DNA of 64,000 nt, from positions 1-64,000 of the forward strand of contig MKUH01000038.1 in assembly GCA_001897745.1 (NCBI GenBank), in the 5' to 3' direction. The stretch is from Candidatus Accumulibacter sp. 66-26. Lineage in GTDB: Bacteria; Pseudomonadota; Gammaproteobacteria; Burkholderiales; Rhodocyclaceae. Numbering within the stretch: the stretch's first letter is position 1; every line of letters begins with the position of its first letter. The position numbers and the translations under genes were made by a program. The notes beneath the pieces are model-generated. The model was not told the origin of the DNA. It was given only the letters and a program-made list of their open reading frames with translations, and ran no database searches. Of the stretch, positions 27,541-34,977 are shown one piece after another.

Positions 27541-28449
27541 TCAAGCCTTCGCCTGCAGCGTCAGCCGCCCGGCGATGATTTCCTCGGCGAACATCTCGGC
27601 GGTGCGCGCGGCGGCGGCCGTCATGATGTCCAGATTGCCCGCGTACTTGGGCAGGAAGTCGCCCAGCCCCTCGACCTCGAGGAAGACGGAGACGCGCTTG
27701 CCGTCGAACACCGGGCCGTTCACCAGCTTGTAGCCCGGCACGTACTTCTGCACTTCGGCGATCATCGCTTGGATCGATTCGGTGATCTTCGCCTGGTCGG
27801 GTTCGTCGGCGGTCAGGCAGTGCACGGTGTCGCGCATGATGAGCGGCGGTTCGGCCGGGTTGATCACGATGATCGCCTTGCCGCGCTTGGCGCCGCCGAC
27901 CTTCTCGATGGCGCCGGCGGTGGTCCGCGTGAATTCGTCGATGTTCTTGCGCGTGCCCGGGCCGGCCGACTTGGACGACACGGTGGCGACGATTTCGCCG
28001 TAGTCGACGGCCTGCACGCGGGAAATCGCGGCGACCATCGGGATCGTCGCCTGCCCGCCGCAGGTGACCATGTTGACGTTCATCTCGCCCTGGCCGACGT
28101 GCGCCTTGAGATTGACCGGCGGCACGCAGAAGGGGCCGATGGCGGCCGGCGTCAGGTCGATCATCAGCACGCCGAGTTCGTTGAGCTTGCGGCTGTTCTC
28201 GGCGTGGACGTAGGCCGAGGTCGCGTCGAAGGCGATCTGCACGCCGTCGGCCGCGATGTGTTCGAGCAGGCCGTCGACGCCCTGCGCCGAAGTCTTCAGG
28301 CCGAGTTCGCGCGCCCGCTTGAGGCCTTCCGATTCGGGGTCGATGCCGACCATCCACACCGGGTCGAGCACCGGCGAACGCTTCAGCTTGTAGAGCAGGT
28401 CGGTGCCGATGTTGCCCGGCCCGATCAGCGCGCATTTGATTTTTTGCAT
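27541..28449 (-). CDS. dmpF: Acetaldehyde dehydrogenase (acylating)
   Basis: The product has 302 residues. The Rossmann motif [13 protein letters not shown] is at the N terminus, the catalytic cysteine is in MVTCGGQAT, and [17 protein letters not shown] is typical of DmpF/BphJ/MhpF. It converts acetaldehyde, NAD+ and CoA to acetyl-CoA, forming a channelling complex with the aldolase encoded next. GGAGGAACTC precedes the ATG. It is the middle gene of a permease-dmpF-dmpG operon. Confidence 0.95.
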   Translation of the reverse strand: MQKIKCALIGPGNIGTDLLYKLKRSPVLDPVWMVGIDPESEGLKRARELGLKTSAQGVDGLLEHIAADGVQIAFDATSAYVHAENSRKLNELGVLMIDLTPAAIGPFCVPPVNLKAHVGQGEMNVNMVTCGGQATIPMVAAISRVQAVDYGEIVATVSSKSAGPGTRKNIDEFTRTTAGAIEKVGGAKRGKAIIVINPAEPPLIMRDTVHCLTADEPDQAKITESIQAMIAEVQKYVPGYKLVNGPVFDGKRVSVFLEVEGLGDFLPKYAGNLDIMTAAAARTAEMFAEEIIAGRLTLQAKA

Positions 28450-28473
28450 GATTGAGTTCCTCCGTTCAGGCGA

Positions 28474-29871
28474 TCAGACGATGCCCGTCATGTAGAACAG
28501 GGCGATGGTGGCCCCGGCCATGAAGGTCTTGATCAACGTAATGGCGAAGATGTCGCGGTAGGACTGGCGGTGCGTCAGCCCGGTCACGGTCAGCAGCGTG
28601 ATCACGGCGCCGTTGTGCGGCAGCGTATCCATGCCGCCGGAAGCCATCGACGCGATGCGGTGGAAGACTTCGAGCGGGATGTTGGCGGCGTGCGCGGCGG
28701 CGATGAAGTTGTCGGCCATGGCGCCGAGCGCGATGCTCAGGCCGCCGATCGCGGAGCCGGTGAGGCCGGCCAGCACGGTGATCGAAACGGCTTCATTGAC
28801 CAACGGGTTGGGAATCGAGCGCAGCGTCTCGGCGACGATGATGAAGCCCGGCAGCGCGGCCATCACGGCGCCGTAGCCGAATTCCGAGGCGCTGTTCATG
28901 ACCGCCAGCAGCGAACCGCCGATGGCGTGCCGGCTGCCTTCGGCGAACTTCGGCAGGACCGTCTTGTAGCCGGTGGCGACGACGGTCAGGATGCCGACGA
29001 TCAGCGCCAGCTCGACCGCCCAGATCGTCGCGTTGGCGGCGATCGGCACGGTGATCGGCTTGGCCAGGCCGGCCAGGGTGATCGTGTAGCTGGCGTCGCC
29101 GTAGAGCTGCGGAATCAGCTTGCCGAACACGTAGTTGAGGCCGAACACCAGCACCAGCGGCAGCAGGGCGACCAGCGGATGCGGCAGCTTTTCGTTGGCG
29201 TCGGGCGCTTCCGGTTCGTTGATGTGGTTCATGCCGTAGCCTTCGCCGAGGGCGACGGCCTTCTTGCGGCGCGAGTCGAGATACCACATGCCGGCGACGA
29301 AGATCATCAGGCCGCCGATCGTTCCCAGCCAGGGCGCGGCCCAGGTGTTGGTGCCGAAGAAGGTGGTCGGGATGATGTTCTGCACCTGCGGGCTGCCCGG
29401 GAAGGAGTCCATCGTGAAGGTGAAGGCGCCGAGCGCAATGGTCCCCGGAATCAGGCGTTTCGGGATGTTGCTCTGGCGGAACATCTCGGCGGCGAACGGG
29501 TACACCGCGAAGACCACGACGTTCAGCGAAACGCCGCCGTAGGTGAGCAGCGCGCAGGTGATGACGATCACCAGCTGGGCGCGCTTGCTGCCCAGGATCT
29601 GGATGACCGCCGAGCTGATCGCCTTGGCGTTGCCGGACAGCTCGATGACCTTGCCGAAGATGGCGCCGAGCAGGAAGATCGGCAGGAAGTTGCGGACGAA
29701 GACGACCAGCTTGTCCATGAAGATCGCGCCGTACACCGGCCCGACGGCGGCCGGATCGATGAACAGCACGGCGCCGAGCGCGGCGAGCGGTGCGAACAGA
29801 ATGACGCTGAACCCCCGGTACGCCATGATGACGAGGAAGGCCAGCGAAGCGATGATGACCAATACATCCAT
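28474..29871 (-). CDS. GntP-family permease
   Basis: The product has 465 residues with about a dozen hydrophobic segments. Family features include FGKVIELSGNAKAISS near the N terminus, FTFTMDSFPGSPQ in the middle and ASGGMDTLPHNGAVITLL near the C terminus, as in GntP/CitMHS-type carriers of hydroxy acids. It is the first gene of the dmpFG operon and most likely imports the substrate that the operon degrades. The ribosome site GGGGAC lies 11 bp before the ATG. The substrate is not predictable beyond a small carboxylate or hydroxycarboxylate. Confidence 0.85.
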   Translation of the reverse strand: MDVLVIIASLAFLVIMAYRGFSVILFAPLAALGAVLFIDPAAVGPVYGAIFMDKLVVFVRNFLPIFLLGAIFGKVIELSGNAKAISSAVIQILGSKRAQLVIVITCALLTYGGVSLNVVVFAVYPFAAEMFRQSNIPKRLIPGTIALGAFTFTMDSFPGSPQVQNIIPTTFFGTNTWAAPWLGTIGGLMIFVAGMWYLDSRRKKAVALGEGYGMNHINEPEAPDANEKLPHPLVALLPLVLVFGLNYVFGKLIPQLYGDASYTITLAGLAKPITVPIAANATIWAVELALIVGILTVVATGYKTVLPKFAEGSRHAIGGSLLAVMNSASEFGYGAVMAALPGFIIVAETLRSIPNPLVNEAVSITVLAGLTGSAIGGLSIALGAMADNFIAAAHAANIPLEVFHRIASMASGGMDTLPHNGAVITLLTVTGLTHRQSYRDIFAITLIKTFMAGATIALFYMTGIV

Positions 29872-30181
29872 AATCAGTAAGTCCCCAAAATATTGGTTTT
29901 GTTATGCACCCTGTGAATAGGCGGCTCGCCCGCGCGACGTTTGCACGATGCGCAAAGAAAACGGGCCGTCAGGAATTTATGGGGATCGCAAAACGGGCGT
30001 AATTGGGGCGCGCCCTAACTAGGGTTAACCCCAAGGGGCGCGCAGAATGGCGGCTCATTCCACCCCGGCGGGACACAAGCCGGCACGGCTGGCGTATCGT
30101 TAGCGCAGGCATGCGCGGCACGCCGGCCGCCCCGACCGCTTGCCTCGACCTGGCCGCTCCCGACGCCCGACTTCATTCGCC
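29872..30181. promoter_or_regulatory. Divergent promoter region between permease operon and sensor kinase
   Basis: This 310-bp region has no gene. It holds two symmetric sites: TTTGCACGATGCGCAAA at 29940-29956 (TTTGC-N7-GCAAA), and a cluster at 30005-30043. In the cluster, two direct copies of GGGGCGCGC 30 bp apart flank CCCTA-AC-TAGGG (30013-30024) and the overlapping palindrome GGGTTAACCC (30022-30031). The cluster is the best candidate for binding by the adjacent FixJ-like regulator. Promoter elements were not assigned. Confidence 0.5.
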
Positions 30182-31810
30182 ATGACCGCCACCGCAAACC
30201 CAACGCCGCTGCGCTTCGGCATCCGCCTGCGCCTGCTGGCGGCCAGCCTGGTCAGCCTGGTCGGCTTCATCGTGCTGACCGGATTCGCCATGCAGTCGCT
30301 GCGTCAGCAGATGATCGACGACCGCGTGACCAAGATCCGCCACCTCACCGAAGTCGCCCGCGGCATCCTGCAGTGGCAGTACCAGCGCTTCCAGCGCGGC
30401 GAGATCGACGAGGCGGGCGCCAAGCGGACGGCGCTCGACGAGCTGCGCACGCTGCACTACGCCGGCAACGAGTATTTCTTCGTCGACGACTTCAACTGCG
30501 TCTCCATCCTGCTGCCCAACTTTCCGCAGTGGGAGGGGCGCAACTTCACCGACGAAGTCGATAGCAACGGCCAGCACTTCGTGCGCACGCAGCGCGACAC
30601 GGCGCTGGCCGGCGGCGGCACGGTCTATTACCGGTTTCCCAAGGAGGACAGCCGGAAGAGCGTGGACAAGGCGTCCTACGTGCTGCCCTTCGCGCCCTGG
30701 CAATGGTTCGTCGGCACCGGCATCTACCTCGACGACGTGGACCTCGAAATCCGCGCCATCCTCCTCCGCCTGCTCGCCGGCTTCGTCGTCGTCGTGGCGA
30801 TCACCGGCCTGCTCGTCGCACTCATCGCGCGCAGCATCACGCGCCCGCTCGACCGCCTGACCGGCGTCATCCAGCGCCTGACCGCGCGCGATTACGCGGT
30901 GCCGATCGGCGACGGCGAACGCAGCGACGAGATCGGCGACATCGCCCGCGCGCTCGAAATCTTCAAGCGGACGGGCCGCGAGTTCGAGGCCCTGCAGAGC
31001 GAGCTGCGCGAGAAGGAAGCGGCGGCCGCCGCCGAGCGCGCCGCGTGGCTGGCGCAGCAGCGCGAGGACGCCATCCGCCTGGAGCAGACCTCGCGCCTGA
31101 TCACCGTCGGCGAACTGGCGACCAGCCTCGCGCACGAACTCAACCAGCCGCTGGCGACCATCACCAACTACTGCCGCGGCTGCGTCACCCTGCTCGAAGA
31201 AGGTACGGCGGACCGGCAGACCCTGCTCGGGCCGATGCGCAAGGCGACCGAGCAGGCGATCCGCGCGGCCGGCATCGTCGCCCGCATCCGCACCTATCTG
31301 CGACGCAGCGAACCGACGCTCGACGCGCAAGACCTGCGTGAGATCATCGGCGAAACGGCGCAGCTCGCCGAACTCGACGCACAGCGCCAGGGCATCGCCA
31401 TCGACATCGCCGCCGCCGGCCTGCCACGCGTCCTGGCCGACCGCATCATGATCCAGCAGGTGGTGCTCAACCTCGTCCGCAACGGCATCGACGCGATGCT
31501 CGACGCGGGCGAACGCGGGCGCGGCCGCCGCCTGAGCATCCGCGCGCTGCGCGCCGGCGCCTTCGTCGAAACGCAGGTGATCGACGAAGGGCCGGGCATT
31601 GGCGAAGAGAACCGCGAGAAAATTTTCGCCCCCTTCTTCACCACCAAAGCCGACGGCATGGGAATGGGCCTCAACATCTGCCGCACCATCGTCGAATTCC
31701 ACGGCGGCCGCCTGTGGGTCGACGCCAACCCGGCGGGCGGCGCGATCTTCCACTTCACGCTGCCCTGCGAGAACGCCGGCGGCCCCCTGCGGGAAGCGAC
31801 GCAGCCATGA
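30182..31810 (+). CDS. Cache/HAMP sensor histidine kinase
   Basis: The product has 542 residues. TM1 lies at ~17-36, a single-Cache (sCache_2-type) periplasmic domain at ~45-195 (YFFVDDFN and WQWFVGTGIYLDDVD), and TM2 at ~200-222. HAMP follows, then a coiled coil, a HisKA-type domain with SLAHELNQPLATI (His near 317) and an HATPase (NLVRNGIDAML, DEGPGIGEE, GMGMGLNICRTIVEFHGG). This is the FixL/DctB/TodS-like class that pairs with FixJ-type regulators, and its stop overlaps the regulator start as ATGA. Divergence from the permease-dmpFG operon suggests that it senses the imported organic acid. The start at 30182 lacks a strong ribosome site. Confidence 0.9.
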   Translation: MTATANPTPLRFGIRLRLLAASLVSLVGFIVLTGFAMQSLRQQMIDDRVTKIRHLTEVARGILQWQYQRFQRGEIDEAGAKRTALDELRTLHYAGNEYFFVDDFNCVSILLPNFPQWEGRNFTDEVDSNGQHFVRTQRDTALAGGGTVYYRFPKEDSRKSVDKASYVLPFAPWQWFVGTGIYLDDVDLEIRAILLRLLAGFVVVVAITGLLVALIARSITRPLDRLTGVIQRLTARDYAVPIGDGERSDEIGDIARALEIFKRTGREFEALQSELREKEAAAAAERAAWLAQQREDAIRLEQTSRLITVGELATSLAHELNQPLATITNYCRGCVTLLEEGTADRQTLLGPMRKATEQAIRAAGIVARIRTYLRRSEPTLDAQDLREIIGETAQLAELDAQRQGIAIDIAAAGLPRVLADRIMIQQVVLNLVRNGIDAMLDAGERGRGRRLSIRALRAGAFVETQVIDEGPGIGEENREKIFAPFFTTKADGMGMGLNICRTIVEFHGGRLWVDANPAGGAIFHFTLPCENAGGPLREATQP

Positions 31811-32430
31811 CCGACCTCGACAAGGTGCAATACACCATCTACGTGGTGGACGACGACGACGCCTTCCGCGAATCGCTCGTCTGGCTGCTCAAGGCGCACG
31901 GCTACGTCGTCCAGTCCTACGCCTCGGCCGAGGACTTTCTCGCCATCTGCGACCAGGTGCTGTTCGGCTGCCTGCTGGTCGACGTGCGCATGCCCGGCGC
32001 CAGCGGCCTCGAACTACACGACCGCCTGCAGAACGGCGGCATCCACATCCCGACCGTCGTCATGAGCGGCCACGGCGACCTCAACATGGCCGTCTCCGCC
32101 TTCCGCAAGGGCGTCGTAGACTTCCTCGAAAAACCGCTCGACGACCGCTACCTGCTGGCCTGCCTCGAACGCTGCATCGCTGCCGAAAAGGAAAGCAAAC
32201 GCCGCCTGCAGCGCGCCGAAAACGCCGCCCGCCGCCTCGCCAGCCTGACCGCCCGCGAGCGCGAAGTCTTCGACCGCATCCTCGCCGGCATGCTCAACAA
32301 GCAGATCGCCGACCAGCTCGGCATCAGCATCAAGACCGTCGAAGTGCACCGCAGCCGGGTGATGGAAAAAATCGGCGCCCACTCGGTAATGGAGCTAGTG
32401 CGATTCAGTCTGAGTGCCGAGCGCGAATGA
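31807..32430 (+). CDS. FixJ/NarL-type response regulator
   Basis: The product has 207 residues. The receiver domain has DDDD near 15-18, phospho-acceptor Asp59 (LLVDVRMPG) and Lys in LEKPLDD. The LuxR-type helix-turn-helix (~140-200) contains LTAREREVFDRILAG and the recognition segment SIKTVEVHRSRVMEKIGA. It is translationally coupled to the kinase through a 4-bp overlap. It probably activates the divergent permease-dmpFG operon; the symmetric repeats at 30013-30031 are candidate sites. No terminator was seen after it before the cassette region. Confidence 0.92.
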   Translation: MTDLDKVQYTIYVVDDDDAFRESLVWLLKAHGYVVQSYASAEDFLAICDQVLFGCLLVDVRMPGASGLELHDRLQNGGIHIPTVVMSGHGDLNMAVSAFRKGVVDFLEKPLDDRYLLACLERCIAAEKESKRRLQRAENAARRLASLTAREREVFDRILAGMLNKQIADQLGISIKTVEVHRSRVMEKIGAHSVMELVRFSLSAERE

Positions 32431-32517
32431 AGATCGTCAAATTCCAAAAATCGCAATATGCGATCCGGTCCGGCTAATCTAAATTTTCCAGCCCATTTAT
32501 TCCGACCAGATGCAATC

Positions 32518-32690
32518 GCATAACAGGTTTCGACCCAAAGCGGTAATTGCCCGCTCGAAAAAGCGGACGTTCAACGTCTGGGTTGAGGGCAGCCGGAGCG
32601 CAGCGGAGGGAACCAAAATGCGCAGCATTTTGGCTGTCCCGCTCGAACGACGGGTTATCGCGCAGAATCCGGTGGAATGATGGGTTAGCC
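32518..32690 (-). other. Composite or nested attC-like site after the HNH gene
   Basis: Read on the minus strand, GGCTAAC (32690-32684) is followed by a second start-like box CGATAAC (32660-32654). Next comes a central CCAAAATGC/GCATTTTGG hairpin, then two end-type boxes, GTTGAAC (32575-32569) and GTTATGC (32524-32518). This reads like one attC nested in another, or a fusion of two. The inner pair spans 92 bp and the outer 173 bp, which is long for an attC. Confidence 0.5.
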
Positions 32691-33257
32691 ATAATGAGCT
32701 TTGCGATGACAATTCGGACAAACCGCGATGGCATTTTCCACGGTGTCCTCCCCGCCGTCAGCCAACTGCTGGACGTGGTGAACTTCCAAGTATGGTTCGC
32801 CGTTCGATTTCTTGAAAAACGGCGCGGGCTTTTTGCAGTCTTGGCAGACTCCCTTGGCGCGTGCAAGAACTTCTGCAACAACGTCAGGGTTTCGCTCGTA
32901 TGCGACTACTTCCCGGACGCTCAGACTCGGCACTCTTGGAGCTTTTGCCAGTCTTGCGCTTCGTGCTAATGGGTCCTTGAGTGACTTCTCAACACGCTTT
33001 GAAAACTCAGCTTCTAAGTCCTTGGGTTCTCGCTTTAAGTCAAGCCCTAACCGACCGAACTCCCGTATTGGGTCTGATGTGTTAAAAGAACTCGGCGTTT
33101 GGTCTGTGGCAAGTGCATAAATGTACTTGAGGGGATAGACGCGGTCATTATCACCAACCAAATACCATGCACGGGGTTTGGTGAACCGATAAGGGCGTTC
33201 ACCGTTGTCGTAGCGACGAATTGCTTTCTTTACGATTGCGGCAGTGATTGTCGTCAT
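32685..33257 (-). CDS. HNH endonuclease (integron cassette gene)
   Basis: The product has 190 residues. The C-terminal HNH fold is complete: CQDCKK, EVHHVQQLADGG (the HH pair), N in EDTVENAIAVCPNCHRKAH, with two CxxC pairs for a structural zinc. The N-terminal ~100 residues (YRFTKPRAWYLVGDNDRVYPLKY) form a basic domain seen in front of some HNH nucleases. Such proteins can be restriction-type or homing-type nucleases; the target is unknown. The start codon lies 16 bp after the R' box of the preceding attC and the stop is inside the next one. That is typical of a cassette with no promoter of its own. Confidence 0.85.
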   Translation of the reverse strand: MTTITAAIVKKAIRRYDNGERPYRFTKPRAWYLVGDNDRVYPLKYIYALATDQTPSSFNTSDPIREFGRLGLDLKREPKDLEAEFSKRVEKSLKDPLARSARLAKAPRVPSLSVREVVAYERNPDVVAEVLARAKGVCQDCKKPAPFFKKSNGEPYLEVHHVQQLADGGEDTVENAIAVCPNCHRKAHYG

Positions 33258-33273
33258 GGTTGCGTCCGATGAT

Positions 33274-33339
33274 GGCTAACGTAGAAGTGAGCGGCCTGCG
33301 CGGCTTTTCGTGCAGGTCCGCTCGACTGCCGGGTTAGCT
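33274..33339 (-). other. attC recombination site between the AbiJ-like and HNH cassettes
   Basis: On the minus strand the site opens with AGCTAAC and closes with GTTAGCC, which pair at six of seven positions. Between them GAGCGG-A-CCTGC pairs with GCAGG-CCGCTC, leaving one unpaired A, the extrahelical base expected in attC bottom strands. Total length is 66 bp. The TAA inside AGCTAAC is the stop codon of the AbiJ-like gene. Confidence 0.75.
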
Positions 33340-34173
33340 TTTTTCGCTCGTCTTTCCGAGTACATAATTTATAAACGCGCTACAAGCCACAAGCATAAAT
33401 TTCGCATCGCTATAACTGATCGAGCTTTCTTCCAATAGGGCATGTCGGATTCCGTCAGAATCGCTCGTATACCCATACAAGCTGGAAAGCGCCTTCTTAA
33501 ATGCAGGATGCAGTTGATGGGAGCGCTCTATCGAATTTAGGGCTGCGCCTAAGGTGGCTTTCGGATCGCCAGAAATGGAAACGCATAACGATTCCACCGC
33601 ACTGATTGATTCTTTGACCGAATTCCGATAGTCCGGGGACTTTCTATCTGAAAGGAACCCTAGCGCGGTTCGAACATGTTTGTTTGCGCCAGAGTACTTC
33701 GTGGTCGCGCCTATAGCTGCCTCGATACTTTCGATTTCTTCTTCGCTGGTGATGTCCGTAAGTTGTAAATCTACGAATCTATAAGCAGACAGCTCCTTCT
33801 CGAGTATGTGATTGCAGAACTTTACGTACTCATCCTTGAGTTCCTCAGGGCAGTTTTGTGCGGTGAACTCAATGAAGTCGTAAGCCTCATGCCACTGACA
33901 CTCAAAAAAATGCTTCCTGACTCGCCTGTGCGCGCCGTCTAGGTATTCAGGAAGATTATCGAGGGGAATCTTGAATAGGTTGTGCCAGTAATGCTGAAAC
34001 AGGTCGTAGACGTTCGAGGAGCGAAAAGTCTGGTTGTAGTGGGTGTACGTAATGCACTGCCAAATACAGAGATGCAGCGCGTTCCAGAGACCATGCCTCA
34101 ATGCGTCGTCCATGCCCTCTTTCTGGACGGCTTCTCTGGCAGGGGACAATCCCTTCCTTTTAGAAAATAGCAT
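33334..34173 (-). CDS. AbiJ-NTD4-like protein (abortive-infection family), cassette gene
   Basis: The product has 279 residues. The N terminus (FSKRKGLSPAREAVQKEGMDD followed by ALRHGLWNAL) resembles the AbiJ-NTD4 domain. The C-terminal half (SVKESISAVESLC through GIRHALLEESSISYSDAKF) resembles the HEPN-like region found in the same proteins. Family members are tied to phage abortive infection, so a defence role is likely but not shown. The gene is lower in GC than the resident genome and has no clear ribosome site. Its stop codon is inside an attC-like box, so it travels as an integron cassette. The family assignment is from memory of its motifs. Confidence 0.65.
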   Translation of the reverse strand: MLFSKRKGLSPAREAVQKEGMDDALRHGLWNALHLCIWQCITYTHYNQTFRSSNVYDLFQHYWHNLFKIPLDNLPEYLDGAHRRVRKHFFECQWHEAYDFIEFTAQNCPEELKDEYVKFCNHILEKELSAYRFVDLQLTDITSEEEIESIEAAIGATTKYSGANKHVRTALGFLSDRKSPDYRNSVKESISAVESLCVSISGDPKATLGAALNSIERSHQLHPAFKKALSSLYGYTSDSDGIRHALLEESSISYSDAKFMLVACSAFINYVLGKTSEKS

Positions 34174-34202
34174 GCGGTGTATCCAAAAAAGCTAGCTTTG
34201 AT

Positions 34203-34249
34203 TTAGGGAGACAGTACTGCGCCCTAACTCGGCACCTGCCTCCCTAACT
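34203..34249 (-). other. attI-like or ruined attC region upstream of the first cassette
   Basis: Inverted arms TTAGGGAG (34203-34210) and CTCCCTAA (34240-34247) flank direct repeats of CCCTAACT at 34222-34229 and 34242-34249, exactly 20 bp apart. On the minus strand these read AGTTAGGG, close to integron core boxes. The location just before the first cassette gene is where an attI or a previous attC would be. Confidence 0.4.
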
Positions 34250-34782
34250 TAGGATTGTCATATCGCCGAAACCGGGCACCGTTACGTGCCTTCATGGGCT
34301 AAGACTTGGAAAACGTGACCACTAAAAAGTCGTGAAAAGCGGCAGACAAGAACGCTAGCATAAATCGGGCCGCATTCGTCGGCTTTTGGGGGAATCGCTC
34401 AACGACCGCTTCTGGCCAAAAACGGCCCGTTCCGCACAGAATCTGATCGGAAAACAAAAAAAGCCAACCGGAACCGGTTGGCTTTTTTTTCGCAGATCAA
34501 CGACCTGCCTGAACTCAATCTGGAGCGGGCGATGGGAACGTTACCGGTTTCCTAACCCGTTGATAAATACCATTTTCCACAACCCTGCTTGACAGGGTAT
34601 GGACTCGATTGTGGACTTGAATATCCGGCCCGTCAATTTCCCTACGCTACAGCTAGGCCTCTACAAACCGCCTCTGTACAAAATTCGGAAATTCCCTCGG
34701 TACCGTGTCGTGAGCCCTGGAGGCCCTTTCCGCAAGATGACGGTGTGCCGATTTGGCACTACTCTATTCGAAAGGAATGACA
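34250..34782. other. Junction region between cassette island and ICE-type DNA
   Basis: This region of over 500 bp has no gene that I can support. It contains the strong terminator at 34455-34490, a short stem ACCCTG-N5-CAGGGT (34582-34598) and a TTGACA (34589-34594) without a convincing -10. A frame near 34494-34556 reads like the last 20 codons of a lost gene. No tRNA 3' end or obvious attachment repeat was found, although the ICE border could be here. Confidence 0.4.
34455..34490. terminator. Strong bidirectional intrinsic terminator
   Basis: The palindrome AGCCAACCGG-AA-CCGGTTGGCT (34462-34483) is flanked by an A-tract on the left and eight Ts on the right, so it can work in both directions. 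It insulates the cassette island from the genes at 34783 onward. Confidence 0.9.
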
Positions 34783-34941
34783 ATGACGACCAAGACTTCT
34801 GCTCCCAAGGCTCCGGCTGCCCCGATGACCCAGACCGCTGCAGCGCGTATCCAGAGCGCGACCGCGAAGGCAGGCGGTGTGTCCAAGGGTAGCTTTGCCG
34901 CTCGCGCACAACGTGCGGCGGCAAAGGGTGGCAAGCGCTAA
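34783..34941 (+). CDS. Small basic Ala/Lys-rich protein
   Basis: The product has 52 residues. The start at 34783 is chosen over 34777 because AAAGGA is 6 bp upstream. The sequence is rich in Ala, Lys and Thr, with the pattern AAARIQSATAK followed by KGSFAARAQRAAAK. I recall this pattern from short conserved hypothetical proteins of plasmids and integrative elements. It is probably a small nucleic-acid-binding or chaperone-like protein; no function is established. It precedes the ankyrin-repeat gene by 36 bp on the same strand. Confidence 0.6.
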   Translation: MTTKTSAPKAPAAPMTQTAAARIQSATAKAGGVSKGSFAARAQRAAAKGGKR

Positions 34942-34950
34942 TCAGGGAGG

Positions 34951-34969
34951 GGGCGGGAAATTCCCGCCC
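34951..34969 (+). promoter_or_regulatory. Hairpin in front of the ankyrin-repeat gene
   Basis: GGGCGGGAA and TTCCCGCCC form a stem ending 8 bp before the ATG at 34978. A Shine-Dalgarno-like GGGAGG sits just 5' of the hairpin (34945-34950), so folding would bring it close to the start codon. It could also act as an attenuator between the two genes; there is no T-tract. Confidence 0.4.
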
Positions 34970-34977
34970 TGATAAAC

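Larger units (their letters stand above)
32518..34249. mobile_element. CALIN: integron cassette island without integrase
   Basis: Two minus-strand genes each end in a TAA that is part of the AAC-ending core box of an attC-like hairpin (33333-33339 and 32684-32690). Spacing from the first attC to the next start codon is only 16 bp, as in gene cassettes. Base composition is clearly lower in GC than the flanks. No IntI-like gene lies within reach on either side, so the array would depend on an integrase elsewhere or be a relic. Borders are approximate. Confidence 0.65.

Noticed and set aside
34386..34592. 68-codon plus-strand frame
   Set aside because: It runs straight through the strong intrinsic terminator at 34455-34490 and has no recognisable features.
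34174..34977. Integron or ICE integrase gene near the cassette island
   Set aside because: No frame of adequate length with tyrosine-recombinase motifs exists in this interval or in the rest of the window.
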